NCBI GenBank assembly: GCA_963971575.1
Contig: OZ020617.1
Span: forward strand, 23,008,740 to 23,072,739
DNA: 64,000 nt
Direction: 5' to 3'
From: Liopterus haemorrhoidalis
Lineage: Eukaryota > Arthropoda > Insecta > Coleoptera > Dytiscidae
In this document: positions 32,629 to 41,406 of the stretch, piece by piece
Position numbering within the stretch: position 1 is the first letter of the stretch
How the letters are laid out: each line of letters opens with the position of its first letter
The notes under the pieces: model-generated
Told to the model about the DNA's origin: nothing
Databases searched by the model: none
The model's input: the letters and a program-made list of their open reading frames with translations, nothing else
Program-made: the position numbers and the translations under genes

Positions 32629-33556
32629 TCATATATCCCAGCTTCGCTTTTCTGCCTTTTTCCTTTCTTCTCTCACCATACCCCATAGCTTTTTCTGTAT
32701 CTCTCTCTCCTTCTTTGTTAGATCATCATCCACGTACAGATTCCTTCCTGTCAACCTATTTTTCTGCCTCATCAAGTCCCTTTTGTCTTCCCACTTTTTC
32801 ATTTCTACTAACCACATCTTCCCATCTCCTCTTCCTATCTCCTGCATTCTCCCTACTTCCATTTCTTTCCCTGTTAGCTCCTTTATCATTATTTTAATTC
32901 CTACCTCCCTATTCTCCATATTACTCAACTCTGCCCCTCTGACTACTATATTGTTTCTCCTCGCTTCCCTTTCTCGCCTTTCATGTCCTATCTCTACCTC
33001 TTCCATCCTTTTTTCCAATTGTTTTAATTCCTCACCGTCCTGTTTCCCCGACCTCGGCATACTCTCCTTCTTTTCCATTATTTCTAGCCTTCTTCTTGTG
33101 TCCTCCAATTCTATCTTCAGCCCCTTGATCTCTTCCGCCTGCTCTGCCTGCCTCCTACCATATTCTTCACCCATCATCCTTATTTCTTCCTTTATCTCGT
33201 CTTTATCCTTTTGCATTCTCCCCAGGATCTCCTTCAACATTCCTTCAATATGGTTCTCCCTCTTCTTCCCCCTCGCATTCTTTCTCTTCGCTGATAGCTC
33301 TACTCCCAACTTTCCTCTTCCTCGCCACTGGCGATCTAACTACCTTCCTTGACTTTCCAAACTCTTCCTTTTTCTCCTTCTCCATCTCTTTCCTCAACCA
33401 GTTCGTTAGCAATCCTATACTGTTCGCTCGTGACCGCGCCTGACTCTCGTCCATTTTCCTTACTTCGGAGTCTTGCAGGTTGTCTACTTCCCCGCTGCTA
33501 TCCTCTGGTGTGTTTCCTGCTCCGATATCAATATCTAGAGTTTGTCTTTTGGTCAC
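32629..33556 (-). pseudogene. LINE ORF1, L1-like coiled coil and RNA-binding domain
   Basis: ATG at 33556 (MTKRQTLDIDIGAGNTPEDS) starts a basic/acidic N-terminal part. One frameshift near 33300 leads to a long coiled coil (KEILGRMQKDKDEIKEEIRM, AEEIKGLKIELEDTRRRLEI). An RRM-like block then begins NNIVVRGAELSNMENREVG, and the CTD-like tail has KNRLTGRNLYVDDDLTKKER. This is the architecture of L1-type ORF1 proteins, which bind element RNA as trimers. No zinc knuckle is present. Its stop is just before the EN reading frame. Confidence 0.85.
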
Positions 33557-33726
33557 TAGGTGTCACCAAAGACTAAAACGTCTACTTGCTATTTTTGCTA
33601 CACTTAACCTCTAAATATTTTACTTTATATTATATAGAATTATAAAGGATACATTCGGCTTTCCTCCTGGATAACAATTCTCCACTTTCTCCACTGCTAT
33701 TCGCTTCTTCCTATCGCCTGTATATA

Positions 33727-34464
33727 AAAAATATCATTGTATTTGACTCTAGGAAATATAAAAAATGGAGGCAAGGCATTAATTGCGAAACAAACCGTTA
33801 CAAGTGTGCCTCGTTCTGCCGATGTTACTTGTCCAACCTGACAATCTTTTTTACCTGCTATTACCTTGGGACATTTCTGTACAGTCGTGCACCCTGTTTC
33901 TTCGCAATCGTAAATATTTTGTGCTTCAAAATGAAATTTTTCTCTTACTGTTTTCAAATTTTCAAAGAAATCGTCGACGTTTTTTTTATTAAAACTTGTA
34001 GCTCTGGATAAGCTCGTAGCCTCAGGTGTTCTTAAACTTATCTCAGTATTTCTCATACAAAATCCGCGGAACCAGGCATTGCCAGCAGAACTTTGTTTTG
34101 TCCAGTTTTCAGGTATCTTTTTTGTATTGGATTTCACATATTCATATGCGAGAGTTAACGCGGCTTTTCTGGTCAAACCGTAGTTCATTTTGCTACAAAT
34201 CAACAGATAATTGACTAGATTTTTTTCTTCTTCTATAGTAAAAATCTGTGAGTCCTTGTACTGGCTCCCCTTAGTTTCAATTTTGTCCAGTTTGCTTTTA
34301 TTTCGTAAATACCTACGTAAAGTAGTTCTATCTATGTCGTATTTTAATGCAGTAGCTCTAATAGATTTTCCATCTTGTATCTCTTTTAATGCATTTTTAA
34401 TACTTTCTATAGTAAAAGCTAGCCTTCGTGTACTGCCCTCCTTACATTTGTAGCGGAATGGCAT
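33727..34464 (-). pseudogene. Pogo transposase, DNA-binding N-terminal half
   Basis: The ATG at 34464 starts MPFRYKCKEGSTRR. Residues about 15-55 form a Psq-type helix-turn-helix (IKNALKEIQDGKSIRATALK, YDIDRTTLRRYLR). Residues about 70-150 form a CENP-B-like second DNA-binding domain (EEEKNLVNYLLICSKMNYGL, AGNAWFRGFCMRN). The DDE_1 domain begins at about 185 with IYDCEETGCTTVQK, where the usual DETG motif reads EETG. The frame is open until it is cut by the LINE at 33727 in VKYNDIF. Position, strand and the shared NDIF codons show it is the same gene as 27899-29105. Confidence 0.88.
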
Positions 34465-34470
34465 CCTGAT

Positions 34471-34699
34471 CTGTTAATTGATAAAGTAAAATTAATATTA
34501 TAATAAGAAACATTCAATAAGAGGAGACTTGAACCACTGGTCAACTCTCTAGACAGCGAGTGGTGCAAGTCTCCTTACAGGTATTTGTTAAAATAAACAA
34601 TTTGTTATAACAAAAGCAAAATACATTATGAAAAAACACCGTCACAGTCTAAAACTAGAATCATTGATGATAATATACATATAAAAAGTTTGAACATAC
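34471..34699 (-). other. Putative 5'-UTR intron of the pogo transposase gene
   Basis: On the minus strand AATGAAAAG is followed by GTATGTTC at 34699, and TTATCAATTAACAG ends at 34471, six bases before the ATG. These are good donor and acceptor matches and would splice a leader exon to the start codon. The 229-bp intron holds an inverted pair of GGAGACTTG words at about 34523 and 34567. Confidence 0.5.
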
Positions 34700-34944
34700 C
34701 TTTTCATTGACTAAAACGACAAAGAAACAAAGAATATTTTTATTTTTCACTCCAGACGCGTGTAAATACATTCACTTCGATAATAACTGAACCGATCTGC
34801 CTACTGACGCCTTGTCACGTGACAACATGGCGGCATACCAACTTCGTATTATAGACAGATAATTGTCCTTTTAGCGCAAAATACGAATGAAATATCTCGA
34901 ATGGCTCAAGTCTCCGGTATGGTCATCTCTCCCGTACTCCCCCT

Positions 34945-35071
34945 ATAGTTACGAAAAACAAACATGTATAACAGTCTCTCTAACAAAAGCAAAAATTTAT
35001 AAAATATAAGAAGGGCAACTAAACACACTAAGCAAGAAAGCTTGTATTGTGCTCAGTTGATTCCTCTAGAT
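34945..35071. other. Spacer between pogo and hAT MITE
   Basis: Nothing recognisable. The last eight bases are the hAT target duplication. Confidence 0.4.
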
Positions 35072-35325
35072 CAGGGGTCGGCAACAGTGCGCCCGCGGGC
35101 GCCGTGACGCCCTCGGTGAAATTTTTATGCGCCCTCGCTATCGAGACACACACATACTGAGCCCAATATCCACATCGCATCTATTGATGATTCGTCTTGA
35201 GCGATCAGCGCTAGATTAGACGACCTTGCGAATCACGAGTGTTTACATATTTTACGTTTTTATGCGCCCTCAATAACATTCGAATTTATATTGCGCCCTT
35301 ATTGACAAAAAGTTGCCGACCCCTG
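35072..35325. mobile_element. hAT MITE, 254 bp, with perfect 8-bp target duplication
   Basis: It begins CAGGGGTCGGCAAC and ends GTTGCCGACCCCTG. CTCTAGAT flanks it on both sides (35064-35071 and 35326-35333). Subterminal GCGCCCxxG words (TGCGCCCGCGGGCGCC, ATGCGCCCTCGC, TATGCGCCCTCAAT, TTGCGCCCTTAT) are repeated in both halves, as in transposase-binding subterminal repeats of hAT elements. It has no coding capacity. Confidence 0.95.
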
Positions 35326-35559
35326 CTCTAGATTATGCGAATCATTAGAACTTGCAAGAAAGAAAATAAGAAATCAATATAATTAAACATTCATTTACAA
35401 ATTATGTACTGAATGTATTAAAAAAAATTCTTTGTATAAAACAAACATTTCCATGTGAAAAAAACTTGTTAAGAATACTCAAAAACTTTAAGAAACAAAT
35501 TGTTGTCCAAATAAAATTAGTTTTAGTTGGACAAGAGCAGCTAAAAGTTAAATATGCAA

Positions 35560-35841
35560 CTTGCAGGTGCAAGCATATTAGTGCAGTTTTGTTTTTCTGC
35601 GACAAATGTAATGAACAAACTCGCATAGTATCAGTTACTTTTTAACTCAAAATATATTCCCATGCCTTCCTCCTGTCCATAACCAAATCTTTTCCCAATC
35701 TGGACTTAATATTAACTTTCCCTCCATTTTTCTTAAGAAAAGAAAAAAACTAAAATGCCTATCTTTGTCCTGTCTTAAATGACAGCCAAAAACAATGCAA
35801 TTTGTTCTACTTTTATAGTTTTTCACAACTTCTATCGACAT
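35560..35841 (-). pseudogene. Degraded THAP-type zinc finger, minus strand
   Basis: From the ATG at 35841 the frame reads RTNCIVFGCHLRQDKDRHFS then FFLF. After a shift WEKIW and later TMRVCSLHL appear. THAP fingers are C-x(2-4)-C-x(35-50)-C-x2-H. Here the first pair is in CIVFGC and the last in VCSLHL, at about the right spacing once the frameshifts are allowed for. THAP domains occur in P-element transposases and host regulators, and which of these this was cannot be told. Confidence 0.5.
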
Positions 35842-36071
35842 TCTAACTAGAATTCAACACTAGAACATATGTAATAAGTTCAAACAGTACTATAGTTCCT
35901 AGTACAATATTTGACCACCAGACTGCGTATTCGAGCGTGTCAGTTCTCAATTGTTTACTAGCGACTACCTCCTGTTGTTTGTATCCCGTTTAAACTTTAA
36001 TGTTGTAGTTTGTTTGTAACATTATCTTTTGCCAGCAACTATTATTCTTTTTTATATTATTTTGTGTTATA

Positions 36072-36290
36072 ATGAGTTGTCATAACACAAACTGCTGTGT
36101 ATTTGGTTGTCACTCTAAGAAAAGAAGTGAGAGAAACATTCACTTCCAATTTTTCCAGATGAAAAACAATTTGTGAAAATAATAAATATATTTGGTGTTG
36201 TGGAAGAGATAAATAGGTAAAAATACATGAGAAAATGCTATAAATACGGAAAAAAGAGTGAGAGTGTATTCAAAGCATTTAAAAGCTACA
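36072..36290 (+). pseudogene. Degraded THAP-type zinc finger, plus strand
   Basis: The ATG at 36072 gives MSCHNTNCCVFGCHSKKRSE then RNIHFQFF, the standard start of a THAP domain (CxxxGC...HF.F). A stop follows at 36171-36173. The next codons in a shifted frame continue DEKQFVKIINIFGVVEEI. It is divergently oriented from the fragment at 35560-35841, with 230 bp between the two start codons. Confidence 0.5.
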
Positions 36291-37026
36291 GCTTACATTA
36301 ATATTGTTAAGTTATTCATATTTAACAAACTAGTATTTATTAAAAATATTCAACAAATAAATAATACTCAATTATAAAAACCTTCTCGAGCATAAATAAA
36401 TATCTACCCGTGTAACTATAATACAGGTTTAGGGCATGCGGTCTCAAATATTGTACGTAGATATTCTGATACAGCTTCACTGAAGTGCTTTCGTTTTTGA
36501 TTATTTTTTTTAGGCAGCGAGTTTCTAAAAAAGTTGTGGTTTACAGGTGCAGGTTATCTTGCAGTTTTCATTTTCCAGTGACTTTGTGAGGTGGTGATTT
36601 TAGACTGCTTGTTTGTAAACATAACCCACATATATCGACATGCTCATCATTTTTTTCCGAAATTACGTATAATATAACACGAACGGCGTTTATCAACTCC
36701 TCTCCTTCAGATACACACTTAGAAGAAGGTGTTGCACTTAAAAAATTAAAATGATTTAATAAGAATAGCTCTTAATTATTCATTGTAAATCGAAGATTTA
36801 ACATATAAACAGATGGGGACAACTTTTACATTACTCGTTTCGCTCAGCTGTTTCACAGCTATCACAGCTCCGCCAACGGCCATTGTTGTGTCCAATAGTT
36901 ATTTAAGCATAAAGCAGTATTTTTTTTTTTTTCTCACTAGAATTTTAAGATAGGATTTATAAGTTAGCCTGACATTAAGTATTAATGTGTATGCACGTGC
37001 CTCGTTTTAATACAGCCTAACTTAAA
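36291..37026. other. Non-coding stretch
   Basis: No gene or repeat is recognised. Confidence 0.4.
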
Positions 37027-37240
37027 TTGTCCGGTATTGTGCAGTCAGCTCTGGGGTCGACTCAGCCTCTAGTATTTAATACTTAAAATAAGTACCTGTT
37101 TATACAGCGATAATAGGACCAGTCGAAACGTCATATCGACCACGTGAAATCATATCTTTGGCCGGCGGTGTAGAAACGGAAAATTTGTCTTCTCTGTCCC
37201 ATTACGCCTATTTAGGCATTGGGAACCTATTATTTTTTTA
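37027..37240 (+). repeat. Second copy of the 23.1-kb dispersed repeat (5' part)
   Basis: The order TATTGTGCAGTCAGCTCTGG, GTATTTAATACTTAAAATAA, GTACCTGTTTATACAG, then ACGTCATATCGACCACGTGA and ATTGGGAACCTAT, matches 23096-23290 with many substitutions. It stops where the GGGGTTTGTCAGG block would begin. Confidence 0.75.
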
Positions 37241-37287
37241 TTTACTTCTTATTTAACTTAAAGATACAGACTTCTGTGTTAAAGTTA

Positions 37288-37319
37288 GGGGGGGGGGGGT
37301 GAATGTTCAGAACCCCCCC
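37288..37319. other. G12/C7 hairpin
   Basis: A run of twelve G is followed by TGAATGTTCAGAA and seven C. The runs can pair, with TGAATGTTCA itself nearly palindromic in the loop. Such G-runs are rare in this AT-rich window. Confidence 0.6.
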
Positions 37320-37719
37320 TGGCAGCGGTCTTGGTATGATTATTACAAACTAAGGAATAAAATGTTCTTTTAAATTATAGTATAAAATAAATTTCTAATA
37401 TAAATAAAAGAATTTAAAAATTTATCACTCGGAACTGAACCGAAAACCGAAAAAAAACCGTAAATTTGAACTGAACTGATTTTTTTTTTAAGTGGACCGT
37501 AAGGAAAAAAATAACGGTTCGAAGCCCTGGTCAAAATAGATCTTATTATAATATGTTTTTTGTAAATAATTTGCAGTTGAATAAAAATAATTAAATTTTT
37601 ACTAATTATTGTTTAGTTATATCAGTAACTAGTTAGATAACAATAAATACAAAAATTTATAAGATGTATCGACTTATATATTAATACAGGTGCAATATAC
37701 CCTCTAAAAAGTAGTGTTA

Positions 37720-38823
37720 AAGGGACTTCATGGTACACTAAAAAATTGATGTGAAGTGTGAATTTTCACACATTTCTGGGTTTTGCATGTATTTAGTAAC
37801 TGAACGATGATTATTTGGGATGCCAAAACAAATTTTATGTCAAAATATTTTTTTATGAATTTTAATTCGAATGCCTAATACCATTATTTAAGTTTCTAAA
37901 TATATGCAGTATTTTTTTTTTATACAGCAAAGTTCATTAAGATTTTGAAAATTGCACCTATGGCTTCCATTGGTTGCTTACATCATAAGTCCCGCCCTTT
38001 GATTTCGTCAAACATAGAATTAAATTATAATTTCAACACTTTCCACTGGTTATTAAATTTACGCTTTTAAAAATTAAATTCAACATTTACCAAATATAAC
38101 TAGAATTTTAACAAAATAATTTAAACAAAATAAAAATGCAAAAAAAAATAACAAAAAATAAAATCAACAGGATTCGAACCCTAGTTTGCAAGTTAACTTA
38201 TATTATTAAGCGTACGCCAAATCCAACCACGCCACGAGAGCTACTGTTCTTGTATGTTACACAACGTATTAAATAGTTAATATATTTTAGTTAAAAACAT
38301 AAAAAATGCGTTATTTTCCGAAAACATAATCTGATCAAAAATTCCTGTTGTACTATTCCGGTTCACACCAATGTACATTACTTAGAATTTTTTCAGATTT
38401 TTAGTTTAAACCTACAGGGCTACAGGGTGTGGGACAAAATTTTTTTTGCACAATTTTGGCAAAAATCGCATTAAAATAATTTATTTTGCAAAAATAAAAT
38501 TTTGATCGTTAATCCACGTACTAAGGGCTTTCATTTGATACCCTACCCAGAATTTAAAAAAAAAAAAATTTTTTTTCGATGAGCACATATTTGTTTATAT
38601 TTTTAGAGGGATATGTTTTTTAGATGTTTTAGTATTTTTCCTATGTGCGGGTCAAAGAGTTGTATAAGCATCCCAAATTTCAACTCTCTAGGTTTAGCCG
38701 TTTGGCTACAATTTTTACCGAACAGACAGACAGACAGACAGACGACAAAATGACGGTATAAGGGTTTTTTGGTCATACCTACAAAACCCTAAAAATGAAC
38801 TTTTAGTGTACCATGAAGTCCTT
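37720..38823. mobile_element. 1.1-kb terminal-inverted-repeat element, non-coding
   Basis: GACTTCATGGTACACTAAAA at about 37724 is matched by TTTTAGTGTACCATGAAGTC at 38801-38820. The interior includes the modules that also occur diverged at 9.3-10.0 kb, a tRNA-like segment at 38170-38241, and a right part with (CAGA)n and AAGGGTTTTTTGGTCATACC. GTGTTAA occurs just left of the element and again at 38827-38833, but the right copy is offset by some bases from the repeat, so the duplication is not certain. No transposase is encoded. Confidence 0.8.
38170..38241 (-). repeat. tRNA-like sequence inside the 37.7-kb element
   Basis: On the minus strand the segment starts GCTCTCGTGGCGTGGTTGGA and ends GGGTTCGAATCCTGT, a good B box with an A-box-like start. 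Its middle (TACGCTTAATAATATAAGTT) does not keep a normal anticodon arm. T-runs follow directly, which would stop RNA polymerase III. It is more likely a tRNA-derived remnant than a working tRNA gene. Confidence 0.5.
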
Positions 38824-39501
38824 TTCGTGTTAATTATTTACACTTCTTTTTTGGTTAAATTTAGTGTAAAGTTTATATCAACATACTGGTCAAATTATAG
38901 TGTTAGAAAATTAATAGTATTAAAGTAGTTTTAATTTTAACACTGAAAAAATAATATTTAATAAAAATGACACTATCTGAATAAATGAAGATTTACACTA
39001 TGATTTGGTTAAAAATAGTGAACATTTTACTTTTTTTAAATGAAAATTTTAATACAAAAATTTTAACCAAACTGAGAATGAACTTTTACACTTATGAATT
39101 TTTTGCTGTGTATTCTTTGTTGTAGAATGGATTCAAATATCTATATGTGTTAGTAATAATTCAAAATATGTGTCACCGCAAACAGTTGAAATCTGGTAAC
39201 TTCGTGAACTTAAGAATAAAATTATCATAGTAAATAGTGGCACCGATGATTTGAATATCTAGTGTGAATGCAAACCAATCTTACACATCAGTGGACTTTA
39301 AATTTGCCTATCTTAAATTCTAGTGTGAAAAAGGTATAAGCGAGTGCAGTAATCCCATGAGTGGAAAAAAAGACGTTTTCATATTATCAGTTTCATAAAT
39401 TATTATTTCCCTGTCACAGTTCACTTCTCCGAGACAGTCAAGTAATCACTACTCCAGTTGGTCAGAGTGAACGTGCGGCTAAATTACTGATAATATATCT
39501 C
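38824..39501. other. AT-rich stretch, possibly part of another TIR element
   Basis: AACACTGAAAAAATAATATT at about 38938 and TTTGCTGTGTATTC at about 39105 recall ends of the CACTG-type element at 50.2 kb, but the boundaries do not pair. No gene is seen. Confidence 0.35.
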
Positions 39502-39568
39502 GGGGGCGAAATATCCGCGGTGGCGAAATGTGTAGGGGGCGAAATATCCGGGGGCGAAATGTGTTGGG
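39502..39568. repeat. Short tandem duplication of a GGGGGCGAAATATCC unit
   Basis: GGGGGCGAAATATCCG followed by GGCGAAATGTGT occurs twice in a row, about 34 bp per unit. It is locally GC-rich. Confidence 0.7.
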
Positions 39569-40084
39569 GTTTTGCCCTACAGTCAGCATTGCCCTAGCGA
39601 CGGATATGGGAACTGCATGATTGATATACTAGTTGGTATCGCGGAAGATTTTTACCCTTTCAGCGTGAAAGCGAGAAGATCTGTGTTTAGTACTTTGCGA
39701 ATTGGGGCTCATTAAGACAGCAGTTTGAAATTTTGTTGAAATGTTTGGAAGAGAATATTGAACATTGCTGTTTACTTCGCTTAGCGGAGTCTCGGGGACC
39801 AGAAAATAGTAAGATATAGAATCTTAACGGCTTTTGTCATGCCAAAATAAGCAAGTGAAACGTGGTCGCGGAATTTTTAAAATTATTGTTATCCGCAGAT
39901 TAATCTGCTGATTTGTTGGAGGAATTATTTCAACCTTGCTCATTATCGTTATATAGTTATGAATTTGTTGTATTTCTTTAGTTTATATTAGCGGTTTTAT
40001 GAAGGCTCCGAGGTTGTGATGGTACAGCCACTGGGACCCCATATAATTTATATTTTTATTATTTTTTAAATATTATTTAGAAAT
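39569..40084. other. Non-coding stretch
   Basis: No recognisable gene or repeat. Confidence 0.4.
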
Positions 40085-40866
40085 TATGCATTCATACTTA
40101 TTTAGTAGATTTGAGAAGTAGAGATAAGGAGGTACAGGAGCAGGAAAGAACAGACAGAATCGCGGAGTGTGAAAAGTTATAAAGAGATAAGAGTTTGCGG
40201 AGTTCCGAGATAGTTGAAGGGGAAAAGAGAAAGGTCAGGGGGCAGATTCAAGAGGATAGCGAGGTTGAGATGCGGAAACGAAGAGAGGAACAACAGGTAA
40301 AGGAAACAAAGCCTGAGGAAAAGTAGAATGTGCAGGGAAAAAGAGAAAACATTAGAGCATTTAGCGAAGAGATGCAGAGAGATGGCAGTTTGGGAGGAAG
40401 AGATAAAGGAACTGATGAATGAGGAAGGCAAGGGAGAAAAATGGGCGAGAGAACTGGAGACAAGAAGGAAGGAGATCGGAGAGGATAACCGGAAGGAGTA
40501 TAGAAAAAGAGAAGGACCATGGAAGAAGAAAGAAATGAAAATATACTTATTTTGCGAAGAGATGCAGAGAGAGTGCAGTCTGGGAGGAAGAGATAAAGGA
40601 ACTGATGAGTGAGGAAGGCAAGGGAGAAAGATGGGCGGGAGAACTGGAGTCAAGAAGGAAGGAGATCGGAGAGGGAAGCCAAATGAGATTAGGAAGAAAG
40701 AGAGGGAAACCGGAGAAAGAACAGGGAAGTTAAATAAAAATTATTGTAATGATATTAATATTGTAATGCTATTTTATGATTTTATTTATATTTCTTTGTA
40801 GTAGTTAACACCCGAACCGCCGCAAGGCCTAAGGGAAATAAAGAATATTTTTATTTCGTAAAATAT
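40085..40866 (+). pseudogene. 5'-truncated copy of the R1/I-like LINE (ORF2 3' end)
   Basis: The end ACCGCCGCAAGGCCTAAGGG with AAATAAAGAATATTT corresponds to the 3' end of the LINE at 29.1-33.7 kb on the other strand. The segment around 40330 encodes MCREKEKTLEHLAKRCREM, the counterpart of that element's CRMCGEEKEDIEHLAKRC zinc motif, here with the first CxxC damaged. Purine-rich composition is shared. Stops occur upstream, and an internal 190-bp duplication is present. Confidence 0.85.
40362..40679 (+). repeat. 190-bp tandem duplication in the truncated LINE copy
   Basis: GCGAAGAGATGCAGAGAGA at 40364 recurs at 40554. The following GGGAGGAAGAGATAAAGGAA and AAGGAAGGAGATCGGAGAGG also repeat at the same offset. 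About 1.7 copies are present. Confidence 0.9.
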
Positions 40867-41406
40867 ATTTTAACTTCAAGGCATTACCACCGCTTATACC
40901 TGCGACCAGCCTGGGGGGTTGCCAAAGAGGGTAACGTTATTCAAGTGGCATACATAAAAAAAACACACATTAGTAGGCGTCATAAAGTTAACCAGATGTT
41001 GACACATAAATCTGTTCACCGACTGATTTATTATTACTATCATTATTATTATTTTATTTTTTTTTTTTTTATTTTAATTTTTTTTTTTTTTTGTATCCGG
41101 GTTATTGAACTTAAAATTCTAAGAAACTAATATTTGTAAAAATACGCCCTAAACGTGTTATATAGTCATTAATAGGTCTAAGTCGTGAGAATTTATTAAC
41201 CAGGTCTATGATCTGGATTATGTACATGTTTTTTTATGTAAATTGGAGAGAGAAAAAACAAGTTCTTCGTCTAGAGTTTGTCAAAACTCCAAGGGGTGTA
41301 TGTATAATCTTGTTTTGAGTTGAGAACAATGAAGAAGGCAGTTGACGACAGCTGCTGGTAGATAACTATGTCAATTACTATCGCTCTTAGCGACTCCAGC
41401 TTTTCC
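40867..41406. other. Non-coding stretch with T-rich low complexity
   Basis: Poly-T/ATT low-complexity sequence occupies 41034-41092. No gene is seen. Confidence 0.45.

Larger units (their letters stand above)
29106..33726 (-). mobile_element. R1/I-group-like LINE, 4.6 kb, nearly full length
   Basis: AAAAATATCATTGTAT occurs at 29090-29105 and again at 33727-33742, a 16-bp target-site duplication that fixes both ends. The 3' end on the minus strand is CGCCGCAAGGCTTAGGGAAA then TAAAGAATATATATATA. A sister copy with the same 3' end lies at 40.1-40.9 kb. The element contains an L1-like ORF1 and an ORF2 with EN, RT and a C-terminal zinc motif. The coding strand is strikingly purine-rich. Clade assignment is tentative. 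Confidence 0.92.
27898..34943 (-). mobile_element. Pogo-family DNA transposon with PHD finger, split by a LINE
   Basis: Reading leftwards: a probable 5' terminus at about 34943 (GGGGGAGTACGGGAGAGATG on the minus strand next to TA), an untranslated leader with an intron, the transposase N-terminus to 33727, a 4.6-kb LINE (29106-33726), then the transposase remainder and a C-terminal PHD finger to about 27920. The 3' terminal repeat is not visible and seems to have been displaced by the LINE at 27096-27897. Confidence 0.85.

Noticed and set aside
29240..33580. Many long plus-strand open frames rich in Ser, Pro, Phe and Leu
   Set aside because: They are the antisense of the purine-rich LINE ORFs on the minus strand; the pyrimidine-rich complement simply lacks stop codons.
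38165..38245. A functional tRNA gene on the minus strand
   Set aside because: The B box is good but the middle does not form a proper anticodon stem, and it lies inside a transposable element.
38870..39120. A second CACTG-type element
   Set aside because: CACTGAAAAAA and TTTTGCTGTG words are present but do not form paired ends at consistent positions.
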